64,000 nucleotides of DNA from Bradyrhizobium ontarionense (GCF_021088345.1 NZ_CP088156.1:3410001-3474000), one strand, 5' to 3'. Counted from the stretch's first letter, positions 28,121 to 37,356 are shown. Numbers and translations are program-made. Notes: generated by a model from the letters alone, not told the origin.

Positions 28121-29059
28121 TCAGCCCGGCGCGAGCCAGGCCACGAGCAGCGAGACGGTGAGAACGGCGAAGATGTGCGAGACGAGAATCGCGCCCGAGG
28201 TGACGCCGGCCTCGAGGCCGTAGAGCTTGGCGATCGTGAACGGACCGGAGCCGATCGGCAGCGCGCTCAGGATCACGGCCGAATGCGACCACAGCGGCGG
28301 CATCGAGAACACGTGAAAGGCGAGCAGCGCGGTCACTGCCGGCTGCATCACGAGCTTCAGCGAGACAAGGATGCCGATCGAGGCTGCATCGTGCGTGACC
28401 ACCCGCTCCTGCGCCAGGAACAGGCCGATGCAGACCAATGCGGCCGGCGACGCGGCGCCGCCGAGCAGGGTCGTGAAGCTCAGCAACGGCGCGGGCAGCG
28501 CGAAGCCGCTCAGGCCCACCTCGAGCCCGGCGACGGGTGCGATGAACAACGGGCTGGTCAACAGCGAGCGTGCGACCTTGGCGACCGTCGCACCCAACGA
28601 GGCCCCCTTCTGCAGATCCATCTCGACGACGACGATCGCGAACAGGAACAGCACGCAGGCCGTGAACAAAGTGGCGATGATCGAGGCCGGCGCGCTGTCC
28701 GGGCCGAACACCAGCAGGCACATCGGAATGCCCATGAAGCCGACATTGCTGTAGCCGGCATCGAGGCCCTCGATGCTGGCATTGGCGATTCGGCGGCCGC
28801 GCAGCCTGCTGATCACGAAGCCGGTCGCGAAGGTCGCGGCAATGCCGCCGCAGAAGGCGCCGATGAAGCCGAACTGGCTGACCTGCTCGACTCCAATCCT
28901 GGACATCGCCGTGAAGATCAGCGCCGGCAGCGCCAGATAGACGGCGAAACGATTCAGGTTGTCGGTCGCGGTGCGATCGAACACACCGAACCAGCCGCAC
29001 AGGAACCCGGTCAGGATCAGCGCGAAGATGGGAAGAGCGGAATTGAGGACGGCCTGCAT
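28121..29059 (-). CDS. AEC family (auxin efflux carrier-like) transporter
   Basis: 312 residues with about ten membrane helices, the typical size of the AEC/MdcF-like family. Signature segments are the N-terminal ALPIFALILTGFLCG and GYSNVGFMGIPMCLLVFG (N-terminal half), plus LLGGAASPAALVCIGLFLA (C-terminal half). Bacterial members move malonate, malate and other carboxylates. It is 28 bases from the ThDP enzyme gene and about 38 bases after the CoA ligase gene on the same strand, so it probably moves the substrate of that pathway. Confidence 0.85.
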   Translation of the reverse strand: MQAVLNSALPIFALILTGFLCGWFGVFDRTATDNLNRFAVYLALPALIFTAMSRIGVEQVSQFGFIGAFCGGIAATFATGFVISRLRGRRIANASIEGLDAGYSNVGFMGIPMCLLVFGPDSAPASIIATLFTACVLFLFAIVVVEMDLQKGASLGATVAKVARSLLTSPLFIAPVAGLEVGLSGFALPAPLLSFTTLLGGAASPAALVCIGLFLAQERVVTHDAASIGILVSLKLVMQPAVTALLAFHVFSMPPLWSHSAVILSALPIGSGPFTIAKLYGLEAGVTSGAILVSHIFAVLTVSLLVAWLAPG

Positions 29060-29097
29060 CGCAGCTACATATCAGACTGGAGCGAAGGGCAGCCACG

Positions 29098-30651
29098 TCA
29101 CTGCGAGAATCTCTGCTTCAGCTCGCGATGCAGGATCTTGCCGGTCGCATTGCGCGGCATTTCGCTGTCGGTGATGAAGGCGTAGGTGCGCGGCCGCTTG
29201 AAGCCGGCAAGACGCTCCCTCGCCCATTCGGCCAGCTCGCGTTCATTCACGGCCATGCCGTCGCGCGGCACGATCACGGCGTGGACGCGCTCGCCCCATT
29301 TGGCGTCGGGCAGGCCGATCACAGCGATATCCTTGACACCAGGATGGGCGCCGACCAGCGCCTCGACTTCGGACGGATAGATGTTCTCGCCGCCGGAGAT
29401 GATCATGTTGCTCTTGCGGTCCGCGAGTTGGATGTAGCCGTCGGCATCGCGCCGCGCCATGTCGCCGACCGAGCAGTAGTCGCCGCGGAACGCCTCCTTC
29501 GTCTTCTCAGGTAGGCGCCAATAGCAGTCGAAGGTGTGGGCGTTGCTGGAATAAAGCTCGCCCGCCTCGCCGTCCGGCACCTCATTGCCGGCCTCGTCCA
29601 GGATGCGGATGGGTGCTGCGCCGACGCATTCGCGGCCCACGGAGCCGAGCTTGGTGAACTGCTCATGCGGATGCAGCATGGTGACCCAGCCGGTCTCGGT
29701 CGCGCCATAGAGCTCGTAGAGCCCGGACTTCGGAAACATCTCCATCACCTCGCGCTTGGTCTCGGGGCGCGCCGGCGCCGAGGAGATCATCAGCTTGGTC
29801 ACCGCGCTGAAATCGTGCTGCGCGCGCAGCGCGCGCGGCAAATCGAGCATCATGATGTAGTGGGTCGGGACCAGCGAGGTGAAGGTCGAGCCGCCGTCGG
29901 CGAGCGTCGTCACCGCGTGTTCGGGATCAAAACTCTTGCGCGAATAGATCGAATTGACGCCGCCGATATAGCCGAAGGCGCCGAAGAAGTTGAGCGAGTT
30001 GGCGTGACACATCGGCATCACCAGCAGCGCGCCGTCGTTGCGGCTCAGCTTCAGCTCGATCTCGGTGACCATCGACAGCAAGACAGCACTGCGGTGGCTG
30101 CGCAGCACGCCCTTCGGCTTGCCCGTCGTGCCCGAGGTGTACATCAAGGTCCAGGGATCGGACAGCGTGACCTGCTGGTCCGGCTCGCGATCCGCAGCCG
30201 ATGCGATGATGTCCTCATAGCCGCGATAACCCGCAGGCCGCGGCTTGGTACCGAAATGGATGAAGCGGTCGTCGGCGATGCCGAGATCCTTGCGGGCCTC
30301 CTCGACGAGATCCGTGAGCTCGTCCTGCACGATCATGGCGGCCGCTTCGGCGTTCTGGACGATGAACTGCACCTCGGGCGCGGTGAGGCGGAAATTGATC
30401 GGCAGCGCCACAAGGCCCGCCTTGGCGGTGGCGGCATAGATCTCGCACCATTCGACACAGTTATAGGCAAGGATCGCGACGCGATCGCCCTTGGCGAGGC
30501 CGAGCCCGAGCAGCGCATTGGCGAGCCGGCAGGCGCGCTCGTTCCACAGCGCAAAGCTCATCTCACGCTCGAGATCACGGGCGCCGGTACGGTCCGGTGA
30601 CATGCGGGCATGGGCCGACAGCATCTGCCCGAAATTCAAGAGATCCCTCAT
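29098..30651 (-). CDS. AMP-dependent acyl-CoA ligase
   Basis: 517 residues of the class I adenylate-forming family. It shows the P-loop-like YTSGTTGKPKGVLRSH near residue 170, YGATETGW near 315, and the hinge region GDMARRDADGYIQLADR plus SGGENIYPSEVE near 400-425; the catalytic Lys lies in RNATGKILHREL at the C-terminus. It activates a carboxylic acid with ATP and CoA. The substrate is not determinable; the layout resembles fatty or carnitine/crotonobetaine-type ligases. First gene of the unit with the AEC transporter and ThDP enzyme. Confidence 0.88.
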   Translation of the reverse strand: MRDLLNFGQMLSAHARMSPDRTGARDLEREMSFALWNERACRLANALLGLGLAKGDRVAILAYNCVEWCEIYAATAKAGLVALPINFRLTAPEVQFIVQNAEAAAMIVQDELTDLVEEARKDLGIADDRFIHFGTKPRPAGYRGYEDIIASAADREPDQQVTLSDPWTLMYTSGTTGKPKGVLRSHRSAVLLSMVTEIELKLSRNDGALLVMPMCHANSLNFFGAFGYIGGVNSIYSRKSFDPEHAVTTLADGGSTFTSLVPTHYIMMLDLPRALRAQHDFSAVTKLMISSAPARPETKREVMEMFPKSGLYELYGATETGWVTMLHPHEQFTKLGSVGRECVGAAPIRILDEAGNEVPDGEAGELYSSNAHTFDCYWRLPEKTKEAFRGDYCSVGDMARRDADGYIQLADRKSNMIISGGENIYPSEVEALVGAHPGVKDIAVIGLPDAKWGERVHAVIVPRDGMAVNERELAEWARERLAGFKRPRTYAFITDSEMPRNATGKILHRELKQRFSQ

Positions 30652-30731
30652 CGTCGTTCCCTCCGGCAGCCGGGTTTACGACGCCGACTGGCGCACGCCT
30701 CCAGCGGAGCGCGATGACGGTCGGCGACGGA

Positions 30732-31364
30732 CTAGTTGGTAGCCTTCGTGATCCGAACCAGTGTCTGGTCGACGAAGCTCTTGGCGTCTTGATCCGGCTT
30801 GCGGAACAGCTCGCGCTCGACCGTCAGGGTCCGGCCCGGAACGGCCTTGCTGCAGACCTCGCGAAGGAATACGCCGCCGACCGGCTGCTCGCCCGCCGTC
30901 GGCTGCAATTCCTTGCAATCCCAGCCTTCAGCGCCGTAGCGCGACTTCACCTGATTGCCGAGCAGGAAGGCCTTCTTGCGAATGTAAAGCCGCGCCTTCG
31001 GATCGGTCTCGATGGTCAGGCCGGTGACGGTGCCCTTGTCGTCGACCAGAGCGGTCAGCAGCACCGGATGACCGGCGACCTTGGTGCCGTCCTGGCTGGT
31101 CTCCGGATCGAAGTCGAAGCGCACGGCGCGCATCGCCTGCGCGTCGGCCGGACAGTCGCGCCAGCCCGACCAGGCGCTGAGCTTGCGCTCCGGATCCTTG
31201 GCGCAGGTCAGATTGACATAGCCGGCATCGGGCAGATCGCCGACCGGCATGCCGACGGTGATGTCACGCAGATCATATGCCGGCACGGCCTGGGCCGAGG
31301 CCGCATGTACTACGAACGGCAGAAGCAACGCGGTGAAGATCGCGGCGCAGGTTGATCGTCTCAT
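30732..31364 (-). CDS. exported protein of unknown function in the PQQ dehydrogenase unit
   Basis: 210 residues from the ATG at 31364, which overlaps the cytochrome gene stop as ATGA. A signal peptide is clear (AAIFTALLLPFVVHAASAQA). The mature part begins YDLRDITVGMPVGDLPD and has four Cys in two likely disulfide pairs (NLTCAK, RDCPAD, WDCKEL, REVCSK). I do not recognise a family. Coupling to the cytochrome and PQQ dehydrogenase genes suggests a periplasmic accessory or assembly role for that electron path. Confidence 0.7.
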   Translation of the reverse strand: MRRSTCAAIFTALLLPFVVHAASAQAVPAYDLRDITVGMPVGDLPDAGYVNLTCAKDPERKLSAWSGWRDCPADAQAMRAVRFDFDPETSQDGTKVAGHPVLLTALVDDKGTVTGLTIETDPKARLYIRKKAFLLGNQVKSRYGAEGWDCKELQPTAGEQPVGGVFLREVCSKAVPGRTLTVERELFRKPDQDAKSFVDQTLVRITKATN

Positions 31365-31891
31365 TTCGATGGCTCGCTTGCTGGCTTGGCGTCGCCCGCC
31401 TTGTAGATGTCGCAGACGCGCGAGGTGTTGCCGAAGAAGGCGGTGCACTCGTCGTAGTTCGGCTCGCCCCGGCCCTTGATGTGAGCGAGCACGTAGTCCG
31501 CGACCGCCTCGATGTCGTTGGGTCGAAGAAACGTGCCGCCCTCGGGCGGCATGCGCTCGCCGACGTCCTGGCGGCTCATGTCGTAGCACTTGGCGGTGTC
31601 GTACGAGCCGCGCGCGAAATAGGGCATGCCCGTCCCGGGCCGGCCGCAGGTCACGGTCTCGATGATGTGCTCGCGCGTGAGCTGGGTCTTGCGCAGCGAC
31701 AGCGCGTCGCCGCCGTAACCCCCACCGCCATTGCCGTGCCATTTGTGGCAGCCGACGCAGTTCGCGCGCTTGAACACCGCCTTGCCGGCCTCGGTCGGAT
31801 CCGCTGGCGCCGCCGACTGCGCCGACGCGAGCGAAACCGGAATGAGAACGAAGGCCAACGCCGCGGCAGACGTGATCGCACTGAGTTTCAT
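31361..31891 (-). CDS. c-type cytochrome, probable electron acceptor of the PQQ dehydrogenase
   Basis: 176 residues with a signal peptide (ALAFVLIPVSLASAQ) and one heme attachment motif CVGCH at about residues 45-49; the Met ligand is probably in GTGMPYF. Extra Cys residues (VTCGRPG, AKCYDM, DECTAF, RVCDIY) suggest disulfides in a C-terminal extension. It directly follows the PQQ dehydrogenase gene, the usual place of the dedicated cytochrome that takes electrons from the quinoprotein in the periplasm. Confidence 0.85.
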   Translation of the reverse strand: MKLSAITSAAALAFVLIPVSLASAQSAAPADPTEAGKAVFKRANCVGCHKWHGNGGGGYGGDALSLRKTQLTREHIIETVTCGRPGTGMPYFARGSYDTAKCYDMSRQDVGERMPPEGGTFLRPNDIEAVADYVLAHIKGRGEPNYDECTAFFGNTSRVCDIYKAGDAKPASEPSK

Positions 31892-31955
31892 GTGATGTTC
31901 TTGTGAAACGTGACAACGGGAGGAGCGGAGGCGATGCCTCCGCTCCTTGTCGGGA

Positions 31956-33734
31956 TCACAGCGAGAAGACGTAGAGCATCGAGCCGGGCTGGATCTTCTT
32001 CAGCTCGGGCGTAGCCTCGATGAACCACTTGTCCCAGGCGCCGCCGAGACCGACCAGGATCGCGACATATTGCTTGCCGTCGACCGAGAACGTCACAGGA
32101 GGCGCGTTGACTCCGCCACCGGTGTTGAACTCCCACAGCTTCTGCAGCGTCTTGCCGTCGAGCGCCATCACCTCGCCCGAGGGCTGACCGGAGAAGACGA
32201 GATCGGGCGTGGCCAGCATGCCGCCGAGATTCGGGAACGGCGTCTCCATCTTGCCGGCGATCTTACCGGTGGTGACGTCGATCGCGGTTACGCTCCCGGT
32301 GATCTTGAACGGCTGGCTCGGTCCGCCGCCGGTCCAGAACTCGCGAGCCTTCAGCTTGTCCTTGGTCGATTCCTCGACGGTGATGCGGTTGCAGCTCTCG
32401 ATGACCGGAATGTACCAGAGCTTCAGGTCCGGATTGTAGGCCGTCGGAGGCCAGTTCTTGCCGCCCATGTTGCCGGGGCAGATGTCCGCGACCTTGTTGT
32501 CGCGGCTTGGCGTGACCGCGGCGTTGTAGCGCTGCACCGGATTCTTCGGATCGTACTCGATCGGCTTGCCCGTTTCGGCGTCGAGCCCCTTGGTCCAGGT
32601 GACCTTCTTGACGAAGGGCAGACCCCAGATGAACTTGCCGGTGGTGCGGTCGATCGCATAGGCGAAGCCGTTGCGGTCGGCTTCGAGCGCGAGCTTCAAG
32701 GTCGATCCGTTCGGCGCGGGAACGTCGACCAGCACGTTTTCAGCCACGCTGTCGTAGTCGTAGGGGTCGTTGGGCGTGTGCTGGTAGTGCCACTTGATCT
32801 TGCCGGTCGAAGCGTCGAGCGCCAGCGAGCTGTCGGTGTAGTGGTTGTCGCCCGGGCGGTAGGCATTGTCCCAGTCCGGACCGGGATTGCCGACGCCCCA
32901 GATGATGGTGTCGGTGGCCGGATCGTAGGTCCCCGTCACCCAGGTCGAACCGCCGCCGGCCGCTGCCGCGTCGTTGCTGTCCTTCCAGGTCTCGCTGCCG
33001 GGCTCGCCCTTGGCCGGAATGGTGTGGGTGCGCCAGACTTCCTTCTGCGTCGACAGATCGGTCGCGGCGACCCAGCCGCGGATGCCGTATTCGGCGCCGG
33101 CGACGCCGGAGACCGCCATGTTCTTCACGATCAGCGGTGCGCCGGTGATGACCTCGCCCTTGTCGGGATCGGCGACCTGGCGCTGCCATGCGACCTGTCC
33201 GGTCTCCTTGTTGGTCGCAATCAGGCGCCCATCAAGCGTATGGGAGATGACGAGATTGCCCCACAGCGCAACACCGCGATTGTCGACGCCGCAGCAGGCG
33301 ACGGCGCCGGCCCAGTCGTGATCCGTCTTCGGATCCATCTTCCAGACCAGCGTTCCCTTGCCGCCGCGCGCATCGATCTTGTAGACCGAGCCCCAGCCGT
33401 CGGTCACGTAGATCATGCCGTTCTCGACGATCGGGGTGCCTTCGAGGCCGCCATGGCTCCAGATGCCGCCCCCCTCGACGCCGCCGAGATGCATCGTCCA
33501 GGCGACCTTCAAGTTCTTGACGTTGTCCTTGTTGATGTCCTTCAGCGTCGAGAAGCGCGTGCCCGAGTAGTTCTTGTGATGATGCAGCCAGTTGCCGGCT
33601 TCCTTGTCCGCATTCAGCAGACGATCCGCCGTCATCTCGTCCGCGGCCTGCGCCGGAGATACAAGGTGGAAACAGGCGAAGGCCGCGCTGGCCAGCAGCA
33701 CCGCCCGTAACGTGGACCTGACGTGATTCCTCAT
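31956..33734 (-). CDS. PQQ-dependent alcohol dehydrogenase, lanthanide-type active site
   Basis: 592 residues with a signal peptide ending at PAQA and an eight-bladed quinoprotein propeller. The vicinal cysteine pair (AVACCGVDNRG) that stacks on PQQ is present, as are a metal Glu (GAEYGIRGW) and Asn (GNPGPDWDN). The catalytic Asp occurs in NDPYDYDSV, where a second Asp two residues later is the feature associated with lanthanide-binding XoxF and PedH enzymes; calcium enzymes have a smaller residue there. Overall it looks closer to the ethanol-dehydrogenase branch than to MxaF. A GGGAGAAGGA ribosome site precedes the ATG. It should oxidise alcohols or aldehydes in the periplasm. Confidence 0.85.
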   Translation of the reverse strand: MRNHVRSTLRAVLLASAAFACFHLVSPAQAADEMTADRLLNADKEAGNWLHHHKNYSGTRFSTLKDINKDNVKNLKVAWTMHLGGVEGGGIWSHGGLEGTPIVENGMIYVTDGWGSVYKIDARGGKGTLVWKMDPKTDHDWAGAVACCGVDNRGVALWGNLVISHTLDGRLIATNKETGQVAWQRQVADPDKGEVITGAPLIVKNMAVSGVAGAEYGIRGWVAATDLSTQKEVWRTHTIPAKGEPGSETWKDSNDAAAAGGGSTWVTGTYDPATDTIIWGVGNPGPDWDNAYRPGDNHYTDSSLALDASTGKIKWHYQHTPNDPYDYDSVAENVLVDVPAPNGSTLKLALEADRNGFAYAIDRTTGKFIWGLPFVKKVTWTKGLDAETGKPIEYDPKNPVQRYNAAVTPSRDNKVADICPGNMGGKNWPPTAYNPDLKLWYIPVIESCNRITVEESTKDKLKAREFWTGGGPSQPFKITGSVTAIDVTTGKIAGKMETPFPNLGGMLATPDLVFSGQPSGEVMALDGKTLQKLWEFNTGGGVNAPPVTFSVDGKQYVAILVGLGGAWDKWFIEATPELKKIQPGSMLYVFSL

Positions 33735-33822
33735 CGTTTCCTTCTCCCACTATGATTTTATGTGTGTTTGTTGGACACCGCCTCGCCGCTCGCGGCGAAG
33801 GGGCAGCAGGCGACAAGCAAGC

Positions 33823-34428
33823 TCAAGGCGATTTACGTATCTCGACCTCCGTTTCGATGGATCCTGCCTTCTGGAAGACGATCGTGCAGCTGAAGCGCTT
33901 GCCGGGTTCGAGCGGTTCGCGTGTCTGCAGCAGCATCACGTGATAGGCGGTCGGCTGCAGCACCAGGGTGCTGCCGGCAGGAATCGGAATCGACGGGATG
34001 GAACGCATCGCGGGCGCGCCTTCGCCGCGATCGACGGTATGTCGTTCGGAGAAATTGGCGACCGGGCAACGGACGCGCATCAGCGCTTCGGGCGCAGTGG
34101 TGTCGTTCCTGATCGTGACCAGCAACGGGATATCGCGGCCCACCTCGGGCGTTGCAGGCACCCAGGCTTCGGAGAGCGTGAGCCCTTCCCCCGAAGCTGC
34201 GAGACTCCGCGCGGTGGGCAAGATCAGGGCAGCCAGCGCCACCAGGAGCCCGCTCGCCGCGATCTTCCGGCAGGCATCACGTCGTCGCGCGACCGCCTCG
34301 CTGACGATCCTCGGCGGCGAGGCCGGTCCTCGCCAACGATCAGTTGAATTTCCCCCGGTTTGCACGCTACCCTCCGAGGGCGCGGACCAAATCTGATCGC
34401 GCTCCAGACGAGCCGGATGTTCCGACAA
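33823..34428 (-). CDS. PCu(A)C-type periplasmic copper chaperone
   Basis: 201 residues starting with TTG at 34428. This start is supported by GGAGG at 34436-34440, seven bases upstream. A basic stretch and a hydrophobic signal (GLLVALAALILPTARSLA) end near residue 75; the long N-terminal part before it is unusual. The mature domain has the copper motif His-x10-Met-x21-His-x-Met exactly spaced, from RHTV to YHVML. Such proteins deliver Cu(I) to oxidase CuA/CuB sites. It is encoded just before the PQQ dehydrogenase on the same strand, 88 bases away. Confidence 0.75.
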   Translation of the reverse strand: MSEHPARLERDQIWSAPSEGSVQTGGNSTDRWRGPASPPRIVSEAVARRRDACRKIAASGLLVALAALILPTARSLAASGEGLTLSEAWVPATPEVGRDIPLLVTIRNDTTAPEALMRVRCPVANFSERHTVDRGEGAPAMRSIPSIPIPAGSTLVLQPTAYHVMLLQTREPLEPGKRFSCTIVFQKAGSIETEVEIRKSP

Positions 34429-34565
34429 CGGGAGTCCTCCCTGTGGCGCCGTTTTTTAACTTGGTTTAATGAGCGCCTTTTTTTGAATTCGTACTCTGAA
34501 TTCGAATTCGTCGCAAATGGATTTTTGCTCTTGACGTGCTAATGTCCGCCAAAATTTGATGTCCC
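34429..34565. other. AT-rich divergent promoter region between copper chaperone and GntR genes
   Basis: 137 bases much richer in A/T than the surrounding DNA, with runs of T and a gaattcg unit occurring three times at about 34485-34510. A TTGACG at about 34531 could be a -35 element for the GntR pair. No -10 element is convincing. Confidence 0.45.
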
Positions 34566-35279
34566 ATGCGAATCGTGACCTCTGCCCCCTCCCTCGTCGA
34601 CCAGGTTGTCGAAGCGATCACTGACGAGATCGTCAGCGGCGTGCTCACGTCCGGCTCGCGGCTGATCCAGGATGACCTGGCACAGGCCTATGGCGTGTCG
34701 CGCCAGCCCGTTCAGCAGGCGATGATGCTGTTGCGCGGGTGCGGGCTGGTGCAGAGCGCGCCGGGCCGCGGCCTGATCGTGGCGCCGCTCGACCCGGGCT
34801 TCGTCCGGGATCTCTATGAGATGCGCGCCGTCCTCGAAGGGCTGGCGGCGCGGCTCGCGGCCGAACGCGCGAACCATCGGGCCGCGCTCGAGGGTCCGGC
34901 CTACATCGCTGCCGGCTACGAGGCGGTCAGAAGCGGGCTCGTGAACCGCAAGATCGAGACGGACATCGCCTTCCACCACTTCCTGAGCAACCTGTCCGGC
35001 AACACGCTGATCAGCGAGACGATGGCGCCGCATTGGCCCTGCCTGAAGCGCGTCATGTCCGACGTGCTGCAGAAGGAGGAAGGCATGTCCCAGACGGTCT
35101 GGGACGAACACAAGGACATTCTCGCCGCCGTGATCGAAGGCCGCGCCGCCGACGCCGAAGCGCTGAGCCGCGAACACATCTCGCGCGCGGCAAGCGTCTT
35201 CATCCGTCACCTCGAAGCGCAGCTGGACAGGCGGCCGAAGCTGCGGCGAACGCTCTCGGCGAGAAAACTCTCGCCATGA
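34566..35279 (+). CDS. GntR family regulator, FCD type, first of a tandem pair
   Basis: 237 residues. The winged helix is at about residues 8-75 (LIQDDLAQAYGVSRQPVQQA), followed by the all-helical FCD ligand domain with a metal-type His pattern (DIAFHHFLSNLSGN). FCD regulators usually bind carboxylic acids such as lactate, pyruvate or glycolate. The stop overlaps the start of a close paralogue as ATGA, so both are made together. Divergent from the copper chaperone/PQQ dehydrogenase genes, which are possible targets. Confidence 0.88.
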   Translation: MRIVTSAPSLVDQVVEAITDEIVSGVLTSGSRLIQDDLAQAYGVSRQPVQQAMMLLRGCGLVQSAPGRGLIVAPLDPGFVRDLYEMRAVLEGLAARLAAERANHRAALEGPAYIAAGYEAVRSGLVNRKIETDIAFHHFLSNLSGNTLISETMAPHWPCLKRVMSDVLQKEEGMSQTVWDEHKDILAAVIEGRAADAEALSREHISRAASVFIRHLEAQLDRRPKLRRTLSARKLSP

Positions 35280-35986
35280 GCAAGATGGATACGAGGCCGG
35301 TGGCGCCGCTCAAGACACAGCCCAACCTGACGGAACGCGTCTACCAGCGCATTCTCTCCGACATCGTCGGCGGCGAGCTGCCGGAATCGGCGCGCCTGAT
35401 CCAGGATGACCTGGCGCACGACCTCGGCGTGTCGCGCCAGCCGGTGCAGCAGGCGCTGCTGCTGTTGCGCAATCAGGGCTTCGTGCGCGATGCACCGGGA
35501 CGTGGCCTCGAAGTCGCGCCGATCGACACCGACTTCATCCGCAATCTCTACGAGATCCGTGCCGTCGCCGAAGGGCTCGCCTGCGGGCTCGCTGCAACGC
35601 GCGGCGCCGAGCGCGCAGCCCACGAAGGCCCGAAGCTGATCGAGGAAGGCCGTCGCGCCGAGCGCGAACATTCGGTCGAGAAGCTGATCGAGGCCGATGT
35701 CAAATTCCACGAATTCCTCTACGAGATCTCCGGCAACTCCGTGATCCAGGACACGACCCAGCCGCATTGGCTGCATCTGCGACGCCTGATGGGCGAGGTG
35801 CTGATGCGCGACGAGACGCCGCGGCGGATCTGGGATCAGCACGAAGAGATTCTGCAAGCCGTGATCGCGGGCGACGCGCAGAGGGCCGAGCTGCTTGCCC
35901 GGCAGCACATCACCCGGACGGCCGGCGTGCTGCTTGCGCGCATGACGAAGCAGCGCGAGCGTAGCGCCGTTCCGGCCCAGACCTGA
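35276..35986 (+). CDS. GntR family regulator, FCD type, second of a tandem pair
   Basis: 236 residues from the ATG at 35276 that overlaps the upstream stop; the frame is open further upstream inside the first gene but that is a shadow. Nearly the same HTH as its neighbour (LIQDDLAHDLGVSRQPVQQA) and the same FCD layout (DVKFHEFLYEISGN), so the two arose by duplication. They could act as a heterodimer or bind related operators. The gene ends 28 bases from the convergent hupT. Confidence 0.88.
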   Translation: MSKMDTRPVAPLKTQPNLTERVYQRILSDIVGGELPESARLIQDDLAHDLGVSRQPVQQALLLLRNQGFVRDAPGRGLEVAPIDTDFIRNLYEIRAVAEGLACGLAATRGAERAAHEGPKLIEEGRRAEREHSVEKLIEADVKFHEFLYEISGNSVIQDTTQPHWLHLRRLMGEVLMRDETPRRIWDQHEEILQAVIAGDAQRAELLARQHITRTAGVLLARMTKQRERSAVPAQT

Positions 35987-36014
35987 CGGACGGCGGCTTC
36001 TTGTCAGCCGGCGC

Positions 36015-37356
36015 TCACGCGGCCGGAAGGGCGAACGCGAAGGTGGCGCCTCCCTGCGGCTCGTTGGTCGCGGAGAGTTCGCCGCCATGCTCGCGGACGA
36101 TGCCGTAGCTGATCCATAGTCCGAGTCCGGTCCCCTCGCCGACGCGCTTGGTCGTGAAGAACGGCTCGAAGATGTGGCTCAGATGATCCTTGTCGATGCC
36201 CGGACCGTTGTCGGTGATCCTGAACGCGATCTCGCCGCCCTGGCGCGCCGCCCCGACCAGGAGGCGCGGCAGCTCGGTCACGCGCATCGCATCGATCGCG
36301 TTTTCGACCAGGTTGACGATCACCTGGTGCAGCTGGCCTTCATTGCCCGAGATCCACAGGTCAGGCTCGACCTCGATCTGAATGTCCACACGATGCTGCT
36401 TGGTCCGCCCCGCCCACAGCACTGCGGTGTTGATCAGCCGCTCGATGTTGACGCGTTCGACTTCGCCGAGCTTGGAGAACGACAGGCGGCGGAGGTTCTT
36501 GACGATCTCGCTGATCCGCACCGCGCCTTCCAAGGTGCCTTCGATCAGCGGGCCAAAATCGTCCAGGATGGCATCGATCCGGAGATCCGAACGCAGCGCG
36601 GCGATGTCATCGCCGACCGGCTGCTCATGGATCGCGTCGAGATAGCCGACCAGCGACGTCCGATAGCGCATCAGGGTGTGGACGTTGCCGTAGACGAAGC
36701 TGATCGGATTGTTCAGCTCGTGGGCGACGCCGGCGACGAGGCGGCCGAGGCTCGCCATCTTCTCCTGCTCGACCAGCTGCCGCTGCGCGCGCTGTAGCTC
36801 GCGGTGCGCCTTGTGCAGCGCCTCATAGGCGCGGCGGAGCTCACCGATCGGCCTGCCGGTCAGCACCACGCCGATGAAGCGGCCGCGATGGTCATGCCGC
36901 GGCGAGCTGTTGATCGCGAACAGGTCCGAGCTGCCGCCGGTGGCGCGGAATCGCAGCTCGCCATCCACCACTTCGGTTCCACTGCGTGGCGCGAGCAGCG
37001 GCGGCAGCTTGGTCCTGTGATCGAAGTCGATCATGTCGGCGATATTGCGCCCCGCGATCTCCGCCAAGGCCAGGCCCGACGTCTGCTGGAACGCGGAGTT
37101 GGCCTGCTGCACCGTGCCCCTGGCGTCGCAGACGACGAGAATGTCGGAGACGGACTCGATGACATTGGTGACGAAGGCCTGCGCCTCCTCGAGCTCGGCA
37201 TTCTTGCTTTCGAGATCGACCTCATAGCGAAGCAGGTCCGAATAGACCTCGTCCATCTTGCGGATCACTTCGATCCAGACACCCTCGCGCTCGCTGTCGA
37301 ATTCGAGCGTACTGCTGCTTGCGATGAGCTTCAGAAGCGTATCAGCTCCGGACGGT

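Noticed and set aside
31947..33710. 587-codon open frame antisense to the PQQ dehydrogenase
   Set aside because: Shadow of a well-supported gene; composition typical of antisense GC-rich frames.
31956..33734. Naming the PQQ dehydrogenase xoxF or mxaF
   Set aside because: Apart from the double Asp, sequence features look like the ethanol-dehydrogenase branch, and no xoxGJ or mxaI genes are linked.
33783..33798. Hairpin tcgccg-ctcg-cggcga as a terminator after the copper chaperone gene
   Set aside because: Only six pairs and no following T run on the transcribed strand; could be chance in GC-rich DNA.
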